From Eonycteris spelaea (Eukaryota; Chordata; Mammalia; Chiroptera; Pteropodidae), in contig PUFA01000003.1 of NCBI GenBank assembly GCA_003508835.1, positions 14,981,501-15,045,500 on the forward strand: a DNA stretch of 64,000 bases, read 5' to 3'. Position numbers and translations under genes: made by a program. Below the pieces are notes generated by a model. The model had not been told where the DNA came from, made no database searches, and was given only the letters and a program-made list of their open reading frames with translations. This document shows, one piece after another, positions 35,451 to 47,680 of the stretch; position 1 is the stretch's first letter, and each line of letters opens with the position of its first letter.

Positions 35451-38400
35451 TAATAACTAGAATGAGTAACTTTTCTCAGATCATAAATGTTATTTGTAAA
35501 AATTCATCAATAGAATTGAGTTTTATTTACTCCCAATTCAGTATTTTTCAAATATGTTTTCAAATATGTTTTCTAGCTTATGATGTCTACTGGTATGGGC
35601 AGTGAGATATTATATACATGCTAAGTAATTTAAGATTCAGCTTTAGGAACAGTATTTCTCACTGGGAATCCACACTGCAGGGAAGGTAGCTAGCATTATG
35701 TGAAAAAGTCTGTATTCTAGAAGCAGCCTCTATCTAAGGTATCTTGATCAACATCTCATATTATTCAAGTGAGACCAGTGAATGGAAGAAACTTTTTTCT
35801 GTGAAATTAGTTATTTTGTAATTAGATTGGTAAATGAGCAAAATAGTTGCTCACTGCTGGTAGTGAAATGTGCTTAAAGTATATGGATTGATCATAAATT
35901 TTAGAGTTGCTCACCACCTTTGCAAAAATAGCATGCAAATCCAGTGAGATCAGTAATCTTTATGTTAGAGATGGCACTTTGAAACATATGATCCTGCCCA
36001 TGGTTTAAGTGAATGAATAGCTGCCCCCAAAATGATGATGAGAGTAACAGAATTTTAGCTCTGGGAGGATATCCCTGTGTGTCTTGAGTGGACCTTTCAG
36101 TCAGAGCATCAAAAAGAAGCATAGGGGCTACAAGCTTACAGAACAAGTGGAATGAATGGTTTCTGTCTGTTTACGGCAAAGCTATTTTTATTTTTAAATA
36201 AATGTCTATGAAGCAAAATTTGGTCTGTGACTGGTTTTCAATGCAGTGCTGATTGTAAGGTGGTAAAGAGCATCACAGGGCCTCAAATACCTCGGTGGTT
36301 CTTCATGTCTCCAAAAGCCCTAAGAGTTTGTCCACAGCCATATTAGCTTAAGTCCATTCCCAGCGCTTAGGAATTAAAACTTTTAGTGAGTATTTGAAGC
36401 ATGTTAGCTGAACAAGAAGCAAGAGAGATTCGGAGGAAAGGATCGAGTTTTGCTGCTACTTAATTCAGAGTCTGAAGGCAGTCTCCTACTGCACATACTC
36501 CCAAGGTACGCACGTATGCAGCACTTACGCTGAAAAAGTTACCCTTTTTAAAAAAATAAACGGAATTGAAGATGGGACGTCTTAGAGAAGTGACTATGAA
36601 AAAAGAGATGTTATTAAATGAGGATATGGTTTGAGGAGATAACAGTAATGCTTTTTTGAAGCACTTTCAATAAGCTCCTTTTGGGGAGAGGAATGTCAAC
36701 ACCTGGATAAAGTGGCATTAAATAAATAATGTTGCCAAAAGCACATCAGGAGCTTAGATGCGCTATGAGCACAGATTCTCAGAGCTGAATTAATGAGGAC
36801 ATCTTGCATTAAATCATTTGACAACCTGGATGCTGTTTGTCATTGAAATGTAACTTAATATACATTTCATATGCTATAAAATGCTCACCTTCAGAATGAG
36901 GGTATACATTGTGAATATATATGTGCGTTTGGTTGCGTGTATTTTTCTCAGCTTAATTCTCTGTGGGGATGCACGCTGTCAGAAGGACCCTCCCTTAGAT
37001 GTTGAGCAGGGAGGGAGGACAATTAGAGGGCTTCTGCAAGTGGCAGCTGAGATCTGCTAAAGAATTCCTGCTAATGGGGAAGGCTGTAGGGCTTCTCACA
37101 TGGAATATGTGGATATACTTTTACACATCCCTTCCCTTCTACCTGTCCATCTGTGCACTGTCATCTTCTTCCTTCTTTAAATTTGTTAGATCCTTCTCTA
37201 ATTTCCTTTCAACAGTTACCTGTTTCTCACAGATGAAATCCAGATACTTCACCTGGCAGTTCAGACCATGCTAAGTAGAGCCTACAGAAAGCCTTCTCTC
37301 TGAATAAGCTGAGGATTTTGATGTTTGCTGCAACCATCTTAAGTTTGCTTGACTGTTCTTTTCCCAAGCCATTTCTCTTAGTTCTTCAAGGAAAAGAAAG
37401 AGGGAAATGATTTAAAAAAAAAAAAAAATCTTCCTATTCATAAGAAAAAAAAACAGCTTGCCTACAAACTCTGTAGAGGCATTCATAAGAAATTTACATA
37501 ATCAACATGAATTCCAAGTATCTGGGCATTCAGTTATATTCGATAAAAACAGTTTGCTCAATATAAATTCACTTGGCTCTGCCACTTCCTATTTATGGTT
37601 AAGAAAAATCTCTTATTACCTTAAATGGAAAGAGAATTTTTTAGGATCAGAACTTGTATCAGTGTGCCAATGAAGTGACAGTGTCATTAAATTTACATGT
37701 CAGACAGTGTCACTGTCACATGCCCCTCCTAAAATATCAATTATTTAGGCTCGAGTTTTGCCAGTGGAATGGGAACCATCTAAAGAAAGCAGAGAGAAAT
37801 GCCCCAGGAACAGAGGGGAAAGGGATCTGAACAGGCCCAAATGAGAAAGAGCCTGGCACCATTCCCCTGTGGGCTGTGCCAGCCATCCCATCTGTGGCCG
37901 GGCGGAGGGAAAGTAGCATTAAAAAAAAAAAAAAAAAATCTGTACTCTGAAATATGCGCCTGTCAGTGTTTCTTTATTCTTCTTTTTCTAGTTAAAAATG
38001 AATTACAACCTCAGACTGAGATGACGACATCGTTTTCCTTCCTCTGAGATGTTAAATTGGGGAACCAGTGCATTTGTGCAGGCTTGTTATGATGGGGGCA
38101 GCATGGGGGGCAGCGTGGCATCCCAAAATGAGTTTGGAAAGCAGAGGCAGAGAGGAATGAAAACAAACAGCAAAGTTTATCCTTTACTTTCCTAGCAAAG
38201 GGATTTCGATGGTCAAAATTCCTCACCTGGCCAGAGGTGTGCTGAAGAATGTATCCTGAGTTATTTCTTTCTGTCTTCATTTAATACATCCAATTCATTT
38301 CCTAGAATCCTGGGTTGGTTTTATATCCCTATCCTCCAACCCACCACCCTCATCCTTATGAGACTTAGTAAACATCAGATACTCAGTATTCTTCAGATTA

Positions 38401-38896
38401 CAATGGTAGTATTTGGAGGAGGAAGACATGTCCACTCTCATTTCACCCCATTTCGCAGGCCTCTTGGTGTGGCATCCTTGGCGCAAGATTTGGGAGGGCA
38501 CACCTGAGTGATAGGTGTGACTTTTGCTTTAGAAAAGAGGGGTGAAGCCTGAGAGAAAACAAAGAGCAGTTTATGGAGACTTAATAGGATTTTTTTTTTC
38601 TTTTTGTTCAGTTCAGTTGACTAGGTTAGGGATGAGGACAGAGACTTAAAGCAAAGACTGGCATAGAATGAATCTTCCTTTAGCTAGAGAATCAACCACT
38701 GAAATCTATTATAAGGATGAAGAACTTTCTTTTAACTCCTTCTTACTTGTCCCCACCACCAAAAAGGCTGCGGGGGGTAGGGAGTTGCTAATTTTGTAGG
38801 CCATAGATTCCAGTACACCCAGCGGGTCATGTTTCTTTTCACTCTTCATTTTTCTCTTTTCTATTGTACTTACTCTAAAGAATATTGTGTTCATTT
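35451..38896. other. unassigned, mostly unique-looking sequence
   Basis: About 3.4 kb with no gene or clear transposon. It includes A-runs at 37411-37427 and 37921-37938, an inverted/direct repeat cluster at 37675-37719, and a candidate conserved stretch at 36400-36950. Some 60-90 codon frames occur on both strands, none convincing. Confidence 0.4.
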
Positions 38897-39034
38897 TTCT
38901 CTCTCTCCTTCCCTCCCTCTCCCCTTCTCCATCTCCTTCTCTCTCCCCCTCTCTCCCTCTATCATCGTCGTTGTTGTTGTCGTCGTCGTCGTTGTCCTCC
39001 TCCTCCTCCTCCTCCTCCTCCTCCTCCTCCTCCT

Positions 39035-39069
<35 letters not shown>
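38897..39069. repeat. compound microsatellite: (CT/CCCT)n-(TCG/TTG)n-(TCC)n-(TC)n
   Basis: Four pyrimidine-rich blocks in series: CT/CCCT-rich (38897-38960), TCG and TTG triplets (38962-38995), about 14 TCC units (38996-39038) and about 15 TC units (39039-39068). All three plus frames stay open across it and yield homopolymeric Leu/Ser/Pro or Arg/Glu strings on either strand. These are artefacts. The CpG-containing TCG block is unusual in an AT-rich setting. Confidence 0.95.
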
Positions 39070-39071
<2 letters not shown>

Positions 39072-39384
39072 AGAAGAGGCATAACAGTAGAAAATAATAT
39101 TCAATGGTAAATAATGTGGTGTACTGCTTTGGATTTTCAGGGACTTACATAGTTTTAATGGTAATATTTTGCCCAGTTAAATATATGTACCATACATACT
39201 GTCAGTAATCAGCATACTCTCAAAACCTCAAGGTCATTTTAACATCGGAAATGTAATGAAATAATCTGTTTTTAAAAGTAATATATTTGTCTTTAAGAGA
39301 AATCTTATTGGATTTCTCCTGGTCAGGTAAAGGCTTCATCATTTGTGAAGTAGAAGGTCTTCTGAAAGGGAGAGCTTCTTAATC
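39070..39384. other. unassigned noncoding sequence
   Basis: Nothing recognised. Confidence 0.4.
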
Positions 39385-39525
39385 ACTGATAGAGAGAAGC
39401 AGGGAACCGATTCACTTCCACAGCCTGAGCTCAGAAGGAACTGTGATCTTAGACATCTGGCCTCCAGAACTGAGGCAGTGAATTTCTGCTGTTTAAGCCA
39501 CCCTGACAAACTGATACAAGGTGAG
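39385..39525 (+). mobile_element. MLT1-like LTR 3' end
   Basis: 'tagacatctggcctccagaa' then 'ctgaggcagtgaatttctgc' and 'tgtttaagccaccctgacaa' with 'actgatac' is the classic 3' end of an MLT1 LTR. The 5' two thirds are missing or unrecognisable. Confidence 0.75.
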
Positions 39526-41194
39526 AGTGTAAATTTTGTCCCCATTGATTTAACTTGACCAGAAGCAAGAGTCTATAATTATTTCTTATTCAAAACACAC
39601 AGATGTCTGGATTTAGTAAATACACATAGTTTATATATAACTGATAAATGTTAGTTAGCAGACTCAATTTTGAAAAAAAAAATGCTCTGTTGAGGGTCAA
39701 TAATTTCTTTGTTGTCTATAGCATTCGAAGTATTCTGCCTAAAAAGTATGATGATAAAGAAGGTAGAAATAGCAGAGAATTGCTCCAAAATGTGAGAAAA
39801 AAAGAAAGTGATATGCCAATTAGAATAGCGATTTCAGGAAGGACACTAAATCATGAATCAGAAAATACAAATAAATTATAGCCATGGAAATTAAAAACCT
39901 TGTGTCAGGTAACAATGATCTAGAAAGTCCTCCAGAGGTAGGACAGTCATTGTCTCCCTGCTGCAGAGTGATTGTGTCACAGAGTGGGGACTGTGGCAGA
40001 TCCACAGACCAAAATCTAGTAAGCCTAGACCAGGAATTACAAAATTACCTTCAGGATTATTTCCATAATGCTTTTATAATAGTTTTCTTTCACAAATGAT
40101 TCCTAATACTATGTAGAAGTTTTCTAAGTGGTTTATATGTGAGGTTTAAAGAGCCACTAACTAGGGAAATTGAAGTAAATGAGCCAAGTTTAAAGTATTT
40201 TATAGCAAAGTCTTTTGTGATAGTATAGCAAGAATTTCATGAAAAGAAATATATATTTAAAATTACCCATTTCATGAAAATCCACAGTAATTCTGAAATT
40301 AATTTTTCACATCCTCCTTTCTCTCACACATACTGCAGCCCATGGCTGATTAACCCAAGACCCTTGCCTTCAGCTCTCTCTTTTTTTCATGTTTTCGATA
40401 TTTATCTAATAGAATATTAAGAATGTGTTGACTGGCTGATAATAAATGGAAAAAAAAAAAAAAACAACCTTACCCAATAGACCCAGTGCATTTAATCACT
40501 ACTCCAAAACTGTCAGAACTAGAGTTTTAACTCCTGAAAAGACCAACATTGCAGTTGAAAAATGGTGAGCCCTTGGAAACATTAATTTTAGCCTCCTTAT
40601 ATTTCAGCTAATTGAGGCAAATGACCAAGTGTAGAATTTGCCAGCAGCATAGGTTTTATTTAATACAAAAACCTTTCTTATCTATAGAGAACAGCAAAGA
40701 GAGCCTTTGGCACACACATTTGTCTATGAAGCAATAGGATCTTCACTGGCCTTGCCCTTTGGGGAGGAAAAGAGCAGAACAAAGAATAGGCACCTTGAAT
40801 TTTGAATAGATACAGATTCAACTGCAGTTGTGTGTTACCCACAGGCTCTGTGTCTCTAATTATTTTCCCTTATAAATTCTAATTTGTCTTCTGGGATTTT
40901 TTTAAAGAGGAATTAATGAGTATTTTCAGGGAAAAAGACCAGACATACTTTCTTAGCATCTTTCCTTGACATCTCTCGTAAGCTGTCCACATTTTTTTCA
41001 TATTTTCTGGTTAATTTAATCCAGTAATTTTTACTAAGGCCAAAATCCATTAGGAAAAAAATGCAAATAATAAATCAGAGAGTCTCTACTTTTTTATAAA
41101 GCTATTCTCATGATGTATTACACTTGGACACTCTTCTCTCTTGAATTTAGATGTTTAAGTTTAAGTTTTGTGAATCTCCAAAGGGAATGAAGAT
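39526..41194. other. unassigned noncoding sequence
   Basis: No gene or named repeat. A 14-base A-run lies at about 40450. Frames at 39648-40099 on both strands have no support. Confidence 0.4.
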
Positions 41195-41380
41195 CTTTCA
41201 TAAATATTTATTAAGGTACCTATATGTACCAGGCATGTACAAAACCCTGGGAAACCAAGTAAATAAGACACAATCACTCCCTCAAGGATTGTTCATCCTG
41301 GCTGGGTGACAGGTATGTTTACCATTACCATAATGCAGCACAGTGAGAGCTGTGTACATGGCACGAAAAACTGCCATGGA
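41195..41380 (-). mobile_element. L2 LINE 3' end (antisense)
   Basis: 'aaatatttattaaggtacct' followed by 'atatgtaccaggcatgta' and 'cactccctcaaggattgttc' is the antisense L2 terminus in the correct order. Confidence 0.65.
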
Positions 41381-42299
41381 ATCCAGAGAAAGAAACCGTT
41401 TTTTTCCTTGTAGCCTTTGCATTCCACTTCACCACTACTTAACAACAGCAGCAAAATGAAATCTCATGGAAATAATGAACTTGAATGTAATAGGCAGCTG
41501 CTGAGACAGTAAGCTGGCGGTTTATAATATGTCTTAGGAAGGTACCCAGAGTTTGATTTATTCATAGTTTGAAGATATAATCAGCTCAGCGCGGAAAGAT
41601 TCCGTAGAACAAGCACAGTGAAAATCTGAAGTCAGCTTCGTTCTAGGCTGAAACATTTGGTTCTGCACGCATCTTTGCACCTACATAACTTTATGCACCT
41701 TTAGAAAATTTATTATCTGGACATTATCAGTGTTGCTCTGAGAAGAAGTTTACTATGAGTTTTTGAGAGAAAGAGATATCACCACCGATGACAAATGACT
41801 AGGGAGATTTTAATCTACTTTGTTTCTTATATGCTGTTTGGAGATGATTACATGGGTAAAAATGCAGAGGTGCCAACTTTTTTCTTTTCCTTTTTTTGCA
41901 CATTTTCTGGTTTATTGATTTTTTTTTTTTAACAGACAAAGAAAAGCATAGTGAACTTTGGTTCTTAAAGATATTTCTGTGTACTACATTTAGTCTATTT
42001 AACTGCATCTAATGTTGATTTTAAATAACAGGGTAATTTCTCCTGTAATTATATAGGGTTTATTGGTGAGTGGGGTTTATGGAGGCTTGGAAGGTATTAG
42101 AGGCATGATTAAGAGTACAGAGGCTTTTCATATTAACAAATAACAGTCCTCAAAACCTTATAAACAATGATTGATAATGCCATGATTGGTACACAAGGGT
42201 TTTTTTTATAAGAATTCCTCTTTAACTTCACTGGGATCTCCAAATTCTAGGGTTGAAAGAAAGAGGACTACTGTTTCTGCAATTGTTATAAAATGATTT
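41381..42299. other. unassigned noncoding sequence
   Basis: No repeat or gene recognised. Bases 41580-41700 contain several CpGs and mixed composition. Confidence 0.4.
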
Positions 42300-43720
42300 G
42301 TTTTAGCAAGACCATGTTTTTGACCTGTATATTTTAATTATTTTCAAATCTATGGAGCAATTACAATAGTTCGATAGCTCCTATGCCCTCTACACAGCTC
42401 CCTGAGCTGCTGCCTCTCGCCACATTTGCCTTAGCATCGATTCTTTCTCATTTTCATTTTCTTTTTCAGTACCATGCGAGAGTTAGCTGCCCACATGATA
42501 GTCTATTAACCTTGAGACTTCATGTATACTTGCACAAAAGAGGCATTCCCTCATAACACTACAACCATCAAAATCAGAAAATTAATATTATCCAGTGTTA
42601 CCATTTTATCAACTGATCTTATTCAAATTTTACCCATTGTCTCAGTGATATTTGTATGTCCAGAGTCATGGGTTGCATTTAATCATCATGTTCCTTTAAT
42701 ATTTTTCAGTCTAGAATAGTGCCTGTCTTTCCTTAACTTTTCTGACTTTGATATTTTTAAAGAATATATAGCCCAGTTACTTTTTGAATGTCTTTCAATT
42801 TAATTGTATTTCCTCATAATTTATGCAGAAGTTATATACAAACAAATACCAATTTGGGAGGGGCAGGATATATTAAAACTGATGCTGTATTCTTTTCATT
42901 GCATCTTATTAGGAAACACATGATGCCAATTTGTTCCATTACTGGGTACACTATTATCACTTGGTTAATATGGTCTCTGACTGGTTTCTCTGCTGTAAAG
43001 TTAATATGTATTTAAATTATTAATAAGTAAGAAGCATCTTATGAGTATATATTGTCTTCTGTAGGGTAACACTGCCTCTTCACTTCTTTCCATTTATTTT
43101 TTCACTTTATTCATTTATACCAAAATATAATCATGGGTTCTTATTATTTTACTCTTAATTTATAATTTGATACTATTAGATATAAATTTTATATTAATTA
43201 TATCAAATTATATATATACTAGTGTTGGCCAATAAGAAGAAATCCTGCAAGCTGGCTCCTTTGTCTCTAAGGCATACCTCTATCATTTTCTGCATACTTT
43301 CTTACTTTCTGTTACAATTTTTCTGGATTCAGCTACTATTGTTTGTACTTTAGTATTGGATCCAGCCATTTATCCAAGGGCATTTCACTCATTCTTTTTT
43401 TCTCCTTTAGTAGAGAGTGGTGTTTAGAAATCAAGTACACACATATTTCATGTATGTATGTATGTATCTACCTATCTATCCATCAAACCAAATTCCCTCC
43501 ATTTAAATCCAATACCACAGGGTTTATTTTAGAATCCATCTTTCCATACTTGTACAGTGAGAAATCTGGTTTAAATCACCATCAAAGTACTTCTTATTTA
43601 CTCAGTACCCCCTGTACATAACCAGTGTGCCTACCACAATAGCAGAAAGTTCAGCCCCGAATAAACTTCTAACCTTCACCCTGGCACACCACCCCAAACC
43701 ACAACCAGACAAAGAAGGAG
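42300..43720 (-). mobile_element. old LINE-1 (L1M-type) 3' region, antisense
   Basis: Ordered matches to the antisense 3' untranslated region of old L1s: 'ttttacccattgtctcagtg', 'tcatgggttgcatttaatca', 'ttgcatcttattaggaaaca' with 'catgatgccaatttgttcca', 'ttctctgctgtaaagttaat', and 'agccatttatccaagggcat' followed by 'agagtggtgtttagaaatca'. Orientation is inferred from where the A-rich tail would lie. A TATG/TATC simple repeat (43451-43482) sits inside. Confidence 0.7.
43451..43482. repeat. (TATG)n/(CTAT)n microsatellite
   Basis: Four TATG units followed by CTAC/CTAT units inside the antisense L1 region. Confidence 0.85.
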
Positions 43721-44859
43721 AAAAGAAGGAGGAAGATAAAAGTGATATATCTGTTTTTTAAATTATTAAAGCATGGTTTGTATTCGTGTGATTGAATCTG
43801 TATTTGAGGTATTCAAAATCAGTCATAGCATTGAGTATAAACATTTTATTCAAGTTACACTTTTATAACCAGGTATTATTACCCATGGAGGTAAAATGAG
43901 GGCATACATGATGTACCTGATTCTCTGTTTTTATATTAATATTTACCAAATTTTGCCTAAAGGATGGAGAATAGAACTATTTCAGAAAGAAAAGGGATAA
44001 TAATGAAGATGGTTGTGTGTGTGTGTGTGTGAGTGTGTGAGCACACATTTGTGCATGCAAACATGAACACATTTATATTTCTTCTTATTAGCTAACACTA
44101 GAATAATTTTATATTTTTGAGGTAAACTTGTTCATTTGAACTGAACTAAGCCAGTTTGATCATGAGCAATATCATAATCTTTTTGATAGATAATCAATAT
44201 TTATCAATAGTTATAGATAGATGATAAGAATATTTTCACAACTGTGAATAAAGTTAATTTCACAAACAAATATATATTAGCAAAGAGGCACAATGTAGGC
44301 ACATAACCTGTTTAATAGTCTCGATAAAATCTCAGATCTGGCCTTTTGCAGGCTCCACCAGTACTCTGCAAAATAAGTGCACTCAAAGTAAATGTGACAA
44401 TACATTAGAGGCAAGATCCAGTTGACCTTCATAGTCAGAATCAAGTTACCAAGAGCCTGTTGCTAGACACAAGGCCAGTTATATATCTCGCCTAGAGAAA
44501 TATTGTAAACATGAATAATGATAAATTCACTAGATTCTTACACCCATGCAACAGTGTGACTGTCTCAATAATATTTTAGACAGTCCATGTATTTTGACCA
44601 CCATTAATTTTACTGACAAAGCCTCAAAATTTTACATTCTTTATGCTAATAGGTCATTAATTTTCCTAGTGCAGATTTTACTCATTTCTAATATTCATTA
44701 TGCTAATTTATATACCAAATATATATTGTCTGAAATGCCAAATGGTTGTGTGTTAAGATAAATGTTTATCAGAAGCCAAGCATGAAGTTCTATATATTCA
44801 TTTGTGGTCAGTCATTAAATCAATTGATCACTCTGGTATATAGATCAAAATTAATGCTA
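43721..44859. other. unassigned noncoding sequence with (TG)n at 44013-44041
   Basis: A TG tract with one GA interruption lies at 44013-44041. The rest has no recognisable gene or repeat, though 44160-44290 is strongly AT-rich with GATA-like repeats. Confidence 0.5.
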
Positions 44860-45720
44860 ACCTCCTCCCCTTACCACACATACACATTCTTGCCTATGCT
44901 GAAGTATTTTAAAACAAATTATAGACATCAAAACAATCCATCCCTAAATACTTCAGGGTGCTTTATCAAAAAATAAAAATATCTTTTTATATAGCTACAA
45001 AATATAATCAATGCAAAAACATTAATAACCATTCTTTAACATTAACTAATAACCAATAAAATGTTCTCTTCTGACCAAAGATGTCCTTTGTCCTTCTGTT
45101 CCAATCATGATCCAAACCCAAACCATACATTGCATAAGGTTGTTATTTACATCTCTTAAGTTTCCTTAAATTTTCAAGTTACCTTTGTAATATCATTTTA
45201 CCAATAGACCTGTAAATTGCTCATTTGGGATTTCTGTGCTTACTTCCTTGAAGTATCATTTTTTTCCCTTTATTTCTGTTACTCCTATAAATTAAATTAA
45301 TTCTAAGTATTAAATACAAGTCAGCTTTTTCCAGAGAGACATCAGAGATGATTTTACATATGCATATTGATTTTTCTCAGTTTAAGGATCATTGTGGACC
45401 AATGACTTTTCATGGACTCAATGTATTTCAATCAATATAACCGTTATTATCTTTTTGATGTTCACATTGTCACAACTTTGGTGAGCAGACCCCCCTTCAG
45501 GTTGTCATGATCATATTAATCTTTGGAAACTTTCCTCTTTTCTGGCACAAGATACCCCATACTTCCCTTCTATACTATCCCTTCCTCACACATGGGCAGT
45601 ATCTATTTTCTCAAGGAAAGTGGGATTCTTTTGGATGAAAATTATATTAGGAAAATTCTGTATGCTTGGTAGTCTACATCAGATTTGCATTATAGGAACA
45701 ACCTGGTTTCCTGACAATTT
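44860..45720 (-). mobile_element. old LINE-1 (L1M-type) 3' region, antisense
   Basis: 'gctgaagtattttaaaacaa' with 'attatagacatcaaaacaat', 'ccaatcatgatccaaaccca' with 'cattgcataaggttgttatt', and 'tacatctcttaagtttcctt' follow the same antisense L1 3' untranslated region family as 42300-43720, in the same direction. Two copies this close may be one older insertion broken by later sequence, or two independent ones. Confidence 0.65.
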
Positions 45721-45829
45721 TGTTGAATACATACACACATTAAAAAATCATGAGTTCAAATTCCTATTTCTAGAACAGCTCAAGTAGTACAGTATGGATA
45801 TAGGTAGGGAGTGGGGTGCTTTTAAAATA

Positions 45830-46150
45830 GGATTTTCAGAGAAGGCCTTATAGAAAAAGTGCTATGAAGAAAGTGAAGACAAGGTAAGCAAACATCCGAG
45901 GGAACCGTGTTTCTATAGAGAAGCAGTAAACACAGAAACCCTGTGGCAGGAGCTTGCTTAGTGTGGGGAACAATGAAGAATCTCCTGTGACCTGAGTCAA
46001 ACCACATGAAAGAGAAGAGAATGAGAGGAGACAGGGTCGTCAGGGATACAGATAGCTGAGGAGAAGACGACCAGGTTAGGTAGGGCCTTACAGGTATTTT
46101 AAGACCTTTGTATTTTACTCTAGATGAGATGGACAGACATTAGGATTTTT
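45830..46150 (-). mobile_element. L2 LINE 3' region (antisense)
   Basis: 'agagaaggccttatagaaaa', 'ccctgtggcaggagcttgct', 'aggttaggtagggccttaca' and 'tgtattttactctagatgag' follow the antisense L2 region in order. Confidence 0.7.
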
Positions 46151-46299
46151 TTTTTTCACTTGAGATAGCCTATAGTTAAAATGATTAATAACACCGAGTC
46201 CTGGAAAAGAAGAGAGAAATAGGAACTTAAAGATTTACTTGTGTGTTGGGAAGAGTGTTATTCAATCAACATTTCTGGAGAATTTTTGGTAATATGAAT

Positions 46300-46520
46300 T
46301 AAAAGCCTAAAATGTTTATAACCCTTGATTTGAAAGTCCACTAGTAAAAATTTTTCTTAATAAAACAATAGAACAAGTGATCAGAATAGTTAATAAGAAA
46401 AATTAGAAACAATAATGTTAATAAATGATGAAAATTATGAATTTGCAGTCTTTAAAATGACATGAAGTTATATTTTTTGCTTGATAAGATATGCATCATA
46501 TATATAAAGGAAAGAGCAAC
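46300..46520 (+). mobile_element. old LINE-1 3' fragment
   Basis: 'aatgtttataacccttgatt' followed by 'tgaaagtccactagtaaaaa' and 'agaaaaattagaaacaataa' matches the L1M 3' segment just upstream of the untranslated region. Diverged and short. Confidence 0.5.
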
Positions 46521-47209
46521 AAAGTAAACAAAAATAAGCTGCTTTTTTGAAAAATTCACTTTTAAATACGTAATCAACTTTCTGGTAGGAATGATGAAAA
46601 TCAAAAGACAGCTATAAGTAAAACATAATTAAAAATAGAACAGCTATTATAGAATTTAAAACATTGTAAATATACAATAAATTTGCCAAGAAAAATGAGA
46701 AGTAGAAATTCCCAGAAAGTTCTGAAATGCTAAATTGACCTAAGAAGAAACTGAAATATGAATAAATTACTAACTTAAAAAAATTACTTTTAATAATAGT
46801 GAAATGCTAAACAAAAAAGATAACCTACTTCCTTTCCACCCCCCAAATATAAAAATACTTGGTCTATTTAAGTTCTAAGTGTCTTCTATCATGCTTTTAG
46901 GAAGTAGATATTTTTTTGTCTTCTACAATGTTTTCCAGAAAACAAAGAATGATTGTTTAGTGTTTTTTATGGGGCTTGCATAAATTTTATCCCCAATCAG
47001 ATATTGACAGAATGAGATAATACCATTAAATATACAAATTCGAAAGCAAGTATTAGCTGATTCATTCCGACAATGTAGTGCAAGTATCACTCATGAAGAA
47101 GTAGGATTAATACCAGTGTTCAAGAGGGTTAACAGTGATTACCATGCAAACCCTTAACCATGGCTTATAAACCTCATGTAACATAGACCTTACCATTACA
47201 TCCTAATTT
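46521..47209. other. unassigned A/T-rich sequence
   Basis: The A-rich stretch to about 46810 may be further decayed L1, but I cannot align it. The remainder is unassigned. Confidence 0.35.
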
Positions 47210-47680
47210 GTGTTTCTTCATTGCTACTAGATTCTAGCCACATAGATCTCTATCTCACTCTATAGAGCATCAGCCTTTTCCTGCCACATAGCCTTTATAC
47301 CTCTAATTTCCTCCTCTGAAATTCTCTGTCAGTGGCTTTCCTGTTGGCAATCTCCTTTTTCCCCTCCATCTCAGGTCAAATATTTACCCTTCAGAGAGAC
47401 CTTTTTTGACCACTCACTCTGAAAGAAGTCCCTTATCTATCCTCTCTTCCAGAAAACTCTACGTCTTTTTAAAAGTTATTATGTGTTTACTTTTATCATT
47501 CCCTTTGTCATTATCTGAACTGTCTTGCACATTACTTGTTTATTTGGGCATTTATATAACTCCCACTACTAGAATATAGGCTGCCTGAGAGCAAACGTTT
47601 TCTCTGGAATAGTGCTGGACACGCAGGACCAGCTGTGCAAGTTTATATAAATTTCATAAATGAATGAAGGGAGCATTAAA
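47210..47680 (+). mobile_element. L2 LINE 3' region
   Basis: 'tcaggtcaaatatttaccct' then 'tcagagagaccttttttgac' matches the L2 'aggtctcagctcaaatgtc' and 'agaggccttccctgac' blocks. 'actagaatataggctgcctg' and 'tttcataaatgaatgaaggg' are the end of L2. A good copy, missing only the very tail. Confidence 0.8.

Noticed and set aside
38709..39104. 131-codon minus frame with long Glu and Asp/Asn runs, and other frames on both strands
   Set aside because: Entirely explained by the compound microsatellite: every frame across it stays open and encodes single-residue strings.
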